55,470 nt of DNA, from the NCBI GenBank assembly GCA_017556745.1, contig JAFYMF010000034.1, forward strand, positions 1-55,470. The letters run 5' to 3'. Origin of the DNA: Clostridia bacterium. Its GTDB lineage: Bacteria > Bacillota > Clostridia > Oscillospirales > CAG-272. The notes under the pieces are model-generated. The model ran no database searches, was not told the DNA's origin, and saw nothing but the letters and a program-made list of their open reading frames with translations. Made by a program: the position numbers and the translations under genes. Positions 52,214 to 55,470 of the stretch are shown piece after piece; position 1 is the first letter of the stretch, and every line of letters begins with the position of its first letter.

Positions 52214-52891
52214 ATGAAAAGACCGGTAATCAGAAACAAAGAAGAAAAAAAACGCCGCATTCTTGAATGTGCGCGCCGATTGACAGAGATATATCCGGGA
52301 GCGGAGTGTGCCCTTCACTGGGATAACGAGCCATTTAAGCTGATGGTACTTGGCAGACTATCCGCCCAGTGTACCGACGCAAGAGTAAACATTGTAGGAA
52401 AAGAGCTTTTTTCCAAATTCCCTACCGCAAGGGCTCTGGCTGAGGCAGATATATCCGAAATAGAGGAGATAGTACGTCCCTGCGGACTTTATAAGGTGAA
52501 GGCACAGAACATAAAGGACGAGATGATAATGCTGACAGAACGGTTTGGCGGCGAGATGCCGCGAGACATGGAGACTCTCCTTGAATTTCCCGGTGTCGGC
52601 AGAAAGATAGCAAATCTTCTCAGAGGAGATATTTTCGGTCTGCCTGCCGTGGTGGCTGATACCCACTGTATCCGCATTGCTGGAAGGCTTGGCATGTACC
52701 CCGAAAAGTCGTCCGATCCTCTCCTTACTGAGGCTGTGCTCACAGAGCTGCTTCCACCGGAGATCACATCCGACTTCTGTCACAGAATAGTGCTGTTCGG
52801 ACGTGAGTACTGTTCCGCGCGTTCACCCCGGTGCAGTGAATGTCCCCTCAGTGACATATGTCCTAAATACCGTGAGGATAATCAACAATAA
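52214..52891 (+). CDS. nth: Endonuclease III
   Basis: The 225-residue base-excision repair glycosylase/AP lyase removes oxidised pyrimidines. The helix-hairpin-helix reads LEFPGVGRKIANLL with the catalytic Lys, the catalytic Asp is in VVADTHCIRIAGRLG, and the four iron-sulfur cysteines have the standard C-x6-C-x2-C-x5-C spacing (CSARSPRCSECPLSDIC). The start codon lies 1 base after the stop of the oxidoreductase gene and has no separate strong ribosome site, so translation is probably coupled. Confidence 0.95.
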   Translation: MKRPVIRNKEEKKRRILECARRLTEIYPGAECALHWDNEPFKLMVLGRLSAQCTDARVNIVGKELFSKFPTARALAEADISEIEEIVRPCGLYKVKAQNIKDEMIMLTERFGGEMPRDMETLLEFPGVGRKIANLLRGDIFGLPAVVADTHCIRIAGRLGMYPEKSSDPLLTEAVLTELLPPEITSDFCHRIVLFGREYCSARSPRCSECPLSDICPKYREDNQQ

Positions 52892-52914
52892 CAAAAAACC
52901 GCTTGTGCCGAAAG

Positions 52915-53405
52915 TGAACAAGTCCGTTAAAAACGGACAATTGAAAAAACGCCCTCCTATGGTAGAATAGAAATATCTATCATAGGAGGGATTTTAATGT
53001 CCGGAGAATATCGTCATATAAAACAGTTAAGGAAAAGGTCACCGCAGAGTTGCAGCTCCACAGTGACCAAGGCTTTCAATATACATCCACAGCATATTTT
53101 AAGCTAACACAATCATACGGCATTACGCCCTCAATGTCAAGACGTGGTAATCCATACGATAATGCTTTAGCCGAAAATTTCTTTTCAATTCTCAAAACAG
53201 AGTGTATTTACTGCGTAAAACTTCAGACCTATGAGGAGACTCGCCTCCTCATAGCTGAGTACATTCAATTCTATAACAACCAACGCATCCAATTAAAAAC
53301 AAAACTGACACCACTTGAAAAGCGATGTCAGTTCGTTGCTTAATTTTTAATATTTTTTACCATAGGGGTGTTTTTTGTACTGTCCGCACAATTTGGGGCA
53401 GTTCA
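52915..53405 (+). mobile_element. IS3-family deletion derivative, 491 bases, with matching ends
   Basis: Left end 52915-52966 and the reverse complement of right end 53405-53358 share an outer TGAAC, an equal-length (15-base) variable part, then GGACA, AAAAAAC, CCC and CTATGGTA. Between them lie only the beginning of an orfA-like frame and the last third of the orfB transposase. Intact ends with a gutted interior suggest a non-autonomous element that could move with transposase supplied by a full copy. Confidence 0.75.
52997..53343 (+). pseudogene. Truncated IS3-family transposase
   Basis: The first codons (MSGEYRHIKQLRKRS, ATG 52997, AGGAGGG upstream) look like an orfA start. After about 50 bases they join, in another frame, the DDE integrase C-terminal part: HSDQGFQYTS, SRRGNPYDNALAENFFSILK with the catalytic Glu region, and YIQFYNNQRIQLKTKLTP. 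Only the second Asp and the Glu of the DDE triad remain, so it is inactive. Confidence 0.88.
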
Positions 53406-53427
53406 AAGGCATAAACGGTTTTTATTA

Positions 53428-53742
53428 TTACTCGGAGATAATCTTTTTCAGTTCGTCCTTGGTCTTGTAACCAACTGTAGTTGACACGATCTCTCCGTTC
53501 TTTAGGAACACGAGAGTGGGTATAACTGAAACGTTAAACTTCTCCGCAAGAGAAGGAGCGGTATCAACGTCCACCTTACATATCTTAACGCGATCGTCGA
53601 ACTCGTCAGCCAGCTCCTCAAGGTGAGGAGCGATCATCATACAAGGACCGCACCAGGTGGCAAAAAAATCGATAAGCACCGGAATATCCGATTTTATTAC
53701 TTCTGTCTCAAAATTTTCTTCTGTGAGCATTATTTCTGCCAT
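53428..53742 (-). CDS. trxA: Thioredoxin
   Basis: The 104-residue cytosolic protein has the active site WCGPC within FFATWCGPCMMIAPHL and the family cis-proline (SVIPTLVFLKNG). It reduces protein disulfides. It is the last gene of a three-gene minus-strand unit, 12 bases after the ferredoxin-thioredoxin-reductase-like gene, its likely electron donor. Confidence 0.96.
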   Translation of the reverse strand: MAEIMLTEENFETEVIKSDIPVLIDFFATWCGPCMMIAPHLEELADEFDDRVKICKVDVDTAPSLAEKFNVSVIPTLVFLKNGEIVSTTVGYKTKDELKKIISE

Positions 53743-53754
53743 AATATTTTACCT

Positions 53755-53955
53755 CTATTTAGATTTGTAGTAGAGCATACAGTGGCAGAATCCCTCAAAG
53801 TCGGGATCTGCGATCTGTGCCTTGAACTCTTCACATACACATTTGTATTCCTCCGCTCTTGAGAGACGGCAGGGACAGTAACCCCCTGTACGTTCAAGGC
53901 CCTCTTTTACTGTTTTAACAACATTCTCATCGGGATTGAGAGTGACCTTTTTCAT
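53755..53955 (-). CDS. Ferredoxin-thioredoxin reductase catalytic-subunit-like protein
   Basis: 66 residues with three Cys-x-Cys pairs: CPC (27/29), CVC (39/41) and CHC (57/59). The GGYCPCRLSR and GFCHCMLYY ends match FTR catalytic subunits, which use a 4Fe-4S centre next to a redox disulfide to pass electrons from ferredoxin to thioredoxin. The protein is about 40 residues shorter than plant and cyanobacterial versions, and the gap between the first two pairs is 9 residues rather than about 16. Its start codon overlaps the amidotransferase stop codon. Confidence 0.85.
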   Translation of the reverse strand: MKKVTLNPDENVVKTVKEGLERTGGYCPCRLSRAEEYKCVCEEFKAQIADPDFEGFCHCMLYYKSK

Positions 53956-54686
53956 TACTTTCCTTCCTTTTTTGCCACAGATGCCTTTACAGCATCGGCA
54001 AACACACCGATAACCTTTCTTGAGTTCTCATCCATAAAGTATGACCCTTCGGGATGCCACTGAACACCCATAAAGAAATCAAGGTCGGGGTCGTAGACAC
54101 TCTCCACAAGACCGTCCTCTGAAACAGCACAAACCTTGAGACAAGGTGCAACGTCCTTGATGACCTGATGATGACAGCTGTTAACGGGGATAACATCTGA
54201 ACCTACGGCCTCTCTGATGGGTGTACCCTCGGTAAGAGTAACAGTATGACGGAGCACGTCAAAGATAGGGCCCGCGCCGTGAACTACGTCGGTACCGTAC
54301 TGCTCGTTTATATCCTGATAGAGAGTTCCGCCGAGAGCGGTGTTCATAACCTGAATTCCGCGGCAAATACCGATAGTGGGAATATTAGCCGCTCTTACCT
54401 CATCAACGAGGATAAATTCAACAGTATCTCTCTCGGGGCTGATGATTCGGCAACAAGGAAGAGTTTCCTCACCATAAAGCTCGGGAGCAACATCATAGCC
54501 TCCGCTAAGAACAACTCCGTCAACGTGTCCGAGAATCTCTTTTATATCCTCACGGTTGTCGGTAATGGGGAGAAGAAAAGGGATTATATCGTTGTCCATC
54601 AGGCACTTCATGTATTTTGGTCTTGACCAGTATCTGTCAAGTTCATAGTCTATCTGAGGAGTGATACCAACAATAGGTTTTCTCAT
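53955..54686 (-). CDS. Class I glutamine amidotransferase, gamma-glutamyl-GABA hydrolase family
   Basis: The 243-residue cytosolic hydrolase of the PuuD/peptidase C26 group has the nucleophile in GICRGIQVMNTALGG, the oxyanion region VLSGGYDVAPELYGEE, and the His-Glu dyad in GVQWHPEG. Relatives cleave gamma-glutamyl bonds, such as in gamma-glutamyl-GABA. Start ATG 54686 is preferred (AGGATGG 8 bases upstream); 54698 is possible. The stop overlaps the next start (TAATG), giving coupled translation. Why it sits with thioredoxin genes is not obvious; handling of gamma-glutamyl thiols is one idea. Confidence 0.88.
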   Translation of the reverse strand: MRKPIVGITPQIDYELDRYWSRPKYMKCLMDNDIIPFLLPITDNREDIKEILGHVDGVVLSGGYDVAPELYGEETLPCCRIISPERDTVEFILVDEVRAANIPTIGICRGIQVMNTALGGTLYQDINEQYGTDVVHGAGPIFDVLRHTVTLTEGTPIREAVGSDVIPVNSCHHQVIKDVAPCLKVCAVSEDGLVESVYDPDLDFFMGVQWHPEGSYFMDENSRKVIGVFADAVKASVAKKEGK

Positions 54687-54720
54687 TGCAAAATCCATCC
54701 TATCAAATTATTATAGGGTG

Positions 54721-54749
54721 ATTATACTCTCTTATCCCTCTTTTGTCAA
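54721..54749 (-). promoter_or_regulatory. Promoter of the amidotransferase-FTR-thioredoxin unit
   Basis: On the minus strand TTGACA (54749-54744), 17-base spacer, TATAAT (54726-54721). Confidence 0.85.
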
Positions 54750-54811
54750 CACGTGGACAAGCATGAAATACATTACAACAAAAAAATCCATGATTTTCCT
54801 TCTCTACCCCC

Positions 54812-54840
54812 TTGACATTTTAAATTAATTGTGATAATAT
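54812..54840 (+). promoter_or_regulatory. Promoter of tRNA-Arg
   Basis: TTGACA (54812-54817), 17-base spacer, TAATAT (54835-54840), 20 bases before the tRNA. Confidence 0.8.
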
Positions 54841-54859
54841 ATACAAGTCAACGGAATAC

Positions 54860-54935
54860 GCGCTTGTAGCTCAGTGGATAGAGTGCCCGGCTACGAACCG
54901 GTAGGTCGCAGGTTCGAATCCTGCCAGGCGCGCCA
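54860..54935 (+). tRNA. tRNA-Arg (anticodon ACG)
   Basis: Acceptor stem GCGCTTG/CAGGCGC, D-arm AGCTCAGTGGATAGAG, anticodon loop CTACGAA reading ACG (CGU codons, with inosine also CGC/CGA), T-arm GGTTCGAATCC, and an encoded CCA. Length is 76 bases. Confidence 0.96.
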
Positions 54936-54937
54936 AA

Positions 54938-54979
54938 AAAGAAGTAACTTTTGTCTACCAAAAGTTACTTCTTTTTTTA
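54938..54979 (+). terminator. Terminator after tRNA-Arg
   Basis: AAGAAGTAACTTTTG and CAAAAGTTACTTCTT form a perfect stem followed by a T run. Confidence 0.85.
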
Positions 54980-54980
54980 T

Positions 54981-55242
54981 CCAAGCCGCAGGCTTGGTAT
55001 ATCATCACCGCGCGAAGTGCGGTGCATATCATCAGCCCCTTTGGGGCTGTATCTCATCACGCGTCAGCGTGTATCTTCCTGCGGCTTGATAAGATACAAC
55101 ACTGCGTGTTGGTGATATACAATGCTTCGCATTGATGATATACCGCAACAAGTTGCGGATGATATACAACGGCTCGCCGTTGATTTATATCGCGCAAGCG
55201 ATATATCATTGAAAAATGAATTGCGCTATGGTACAATTCATT
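54981..55242. repeat. Array of about ten short hairpins with 8-base linkers, mirror-arranged
   Basis: Consecutive hairpins: 54981-54997 (CCAAGCC), 55006-55024 (CACCGC), 55033-55049 (CAGCCCC), 55058-55071 (CACGC), centre 55071-55097 (GTATCTT), 55097-55111 (CAACAC), 55120-55134 (CAATGC), 55143-55158 (CCGCAAC), 55167-55182 (CAACGG), 55187-55204 (ATATCGC), then 55215-55242 (AATGAATTG). Left linkers are TATATCAT, CATATCAT and TATCTCAT; right linkers are GTGATATA, ATGATATA and ATGATATA, the reverse complements. AAGCCGCAGG at 54983 can also pair with CCTGCGGCTT at 55078. No gene is visible. Confidence 0.85.
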
Positions 55243-55327
55243 TAGACAAACTTGAATTTGGCGGTGAGGATTTTTTCTAAAATCAACACATTATGCAATT
55301 CTTGTTGTCCCGTTTCTTTCTTGCGGT

Positions 55328-55336
55328 TGGTATAAT
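55328..55336 (+). promoter_or_regulatory. Extended -10 promoter of the last gene
   Basis: TGGTATAAT is an extended -10 element (TGn-TATAAT); a weak TTGTCC lies 20 bases upstream. Transcription would start about 30 bases before the ATG. Confidence 0.55.
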
Positions 55337-55372
55337 AAAGACACAATAAAACAACCGAAAAGGAGAAACAAA

Positions 55373-55470
55373 ATGAACACAGACAAAATCTACGCAGAAT
55401 CCATCGCAAAGGAGTATGCTCCCAAGGACAGCTCCAAAATCGTAGCACTCCGCAAGCTCGACCGAAAGGC
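55373..55470 (+). CDS. Start of a gene cut by the window edge
   Basis: The first 32 codons are present (MNTDKIYAESIAKEYAPKDS, then SKIVALRKLDRKA). AAAGGAG precedes the ATG by 7 bases. The sequence resembles the N-terminus of small membrane proteins sometimes annotated in Lachnospiraceae and related Clostridia as dihydropteridine reductase. That name is probably not functionally meaningful, and the rest of the protein is outside the window. Confidence 0.6.
   Translation, partial: MNTDKIYAESIAKEYAPKDSSKIVALRKLDRK

Noticed and set aside
54981..55242. Possible CRISPR array or phage attachment repeats at the hairpin array
   Set aside because: There is no repeated unit longer than the 8-base linker; the stems all differ. 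No integrase gene is visible within the window next to it.
55242..55448. 68-codon minus-strand open frame ending LTAKFKFV next to the hairpin array
   Set aside because: It looks mildly protein-like at its end, but it covers the promoter and ribosome site of the plus-strand gene and has no ribosome site itself. It may be a decayed fragment but cannot be supported.

Overview
The window looks like a chromosomal segment of an uncultured gut or rumen Clostridia (Bacillota). The evidence is a threonyl-tRNA synthetase behind a T-box leader, a YlmC/YmxH-type sporulation-associated protein, many consensus TTGACA-17-TATAAT promoters with AGGAGG ribosome sites, rho-independent terminators, an ECF-type vitamin transporter component, type III pantothenate kinase, and large amounts of carbohydrate ABC-transport and glycan-processing genes. 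No plasmid or phage backbone is visible.

Layout. 1-5.6 kb: a cut-off lipoprotein gene resembling DUF4838 proteins, thrS with its T-box, tRNA-Ser(GCT), and a sigma factor/membrane partner pair. 5.6-11 kb: a cation diffusion facilitator divergent from a TetR regulator with a visible operator, an M20 amidohydrolase, a panT-like/coaX pair and a small membrane protein. 11.0-11.3 kb: a non-coding block of three structured 48-base repeats plus a three-way-junction fold. 11.3-17.5 kb: a sugar-binding lipoprotein, two tandem GH109-like NAD-dependent proteins, a YfcE-type phosphodiesterase and an LDH/MDH-superfamily enzyme. 17.7-27.5 kb: six tandem paralogous solute-binding lipoproteins with no permease genes, most with their own promoter and terminator. 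27.5-33 kb: an RNA methyltransferase, a DUF4830 protein, a YlmC-like protein, and an amino-acid ABC transporter whose permease carries an unusual extracytoplasmic domain. 33-37.8 kb: a DMT permease, an N-acetylhexosamine-kinase-like enzyme and a GH95-like hydrolase.

38.1-50.5 kb (minus strand): one long operon with a 1013-residue solute-binding protein carrying two carbohydrate-binding-like modules, two permease pairs, an NHL-TPR-Yip1 membrane protein and a DUF5696 protein, with no ATPase. This is the best candidate for an uncharacterised system. 51-55.5 kb: a Gfo/Idh/MocA oxidoreductase, endonuclease III, an IS3 deletion derivative, thioredoxin with a ferredoxin-thioredoxin-reductase-like protein and a class I glutamine amidotransferase, tRNA-Arg(ACG), a symmetric array of about ten hairpins, and the start of another gene.

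How it fits together (inference): GH109-like proteins, a GH95-like hydrolase, an N-acetylhexosamine-kinase-like enzyme and many sugar-binding proteins suggest scavenging of host or plant glycans rich in GalNAc/GlcNAc and fucose-like sugars. Seven binding proteins lack permeases, while the 38-50 kb operon has two permease pairs and only one binding protein. The two loci may therefore work together, energised by a shared MsmK-type ATPase encoded elsewhere.
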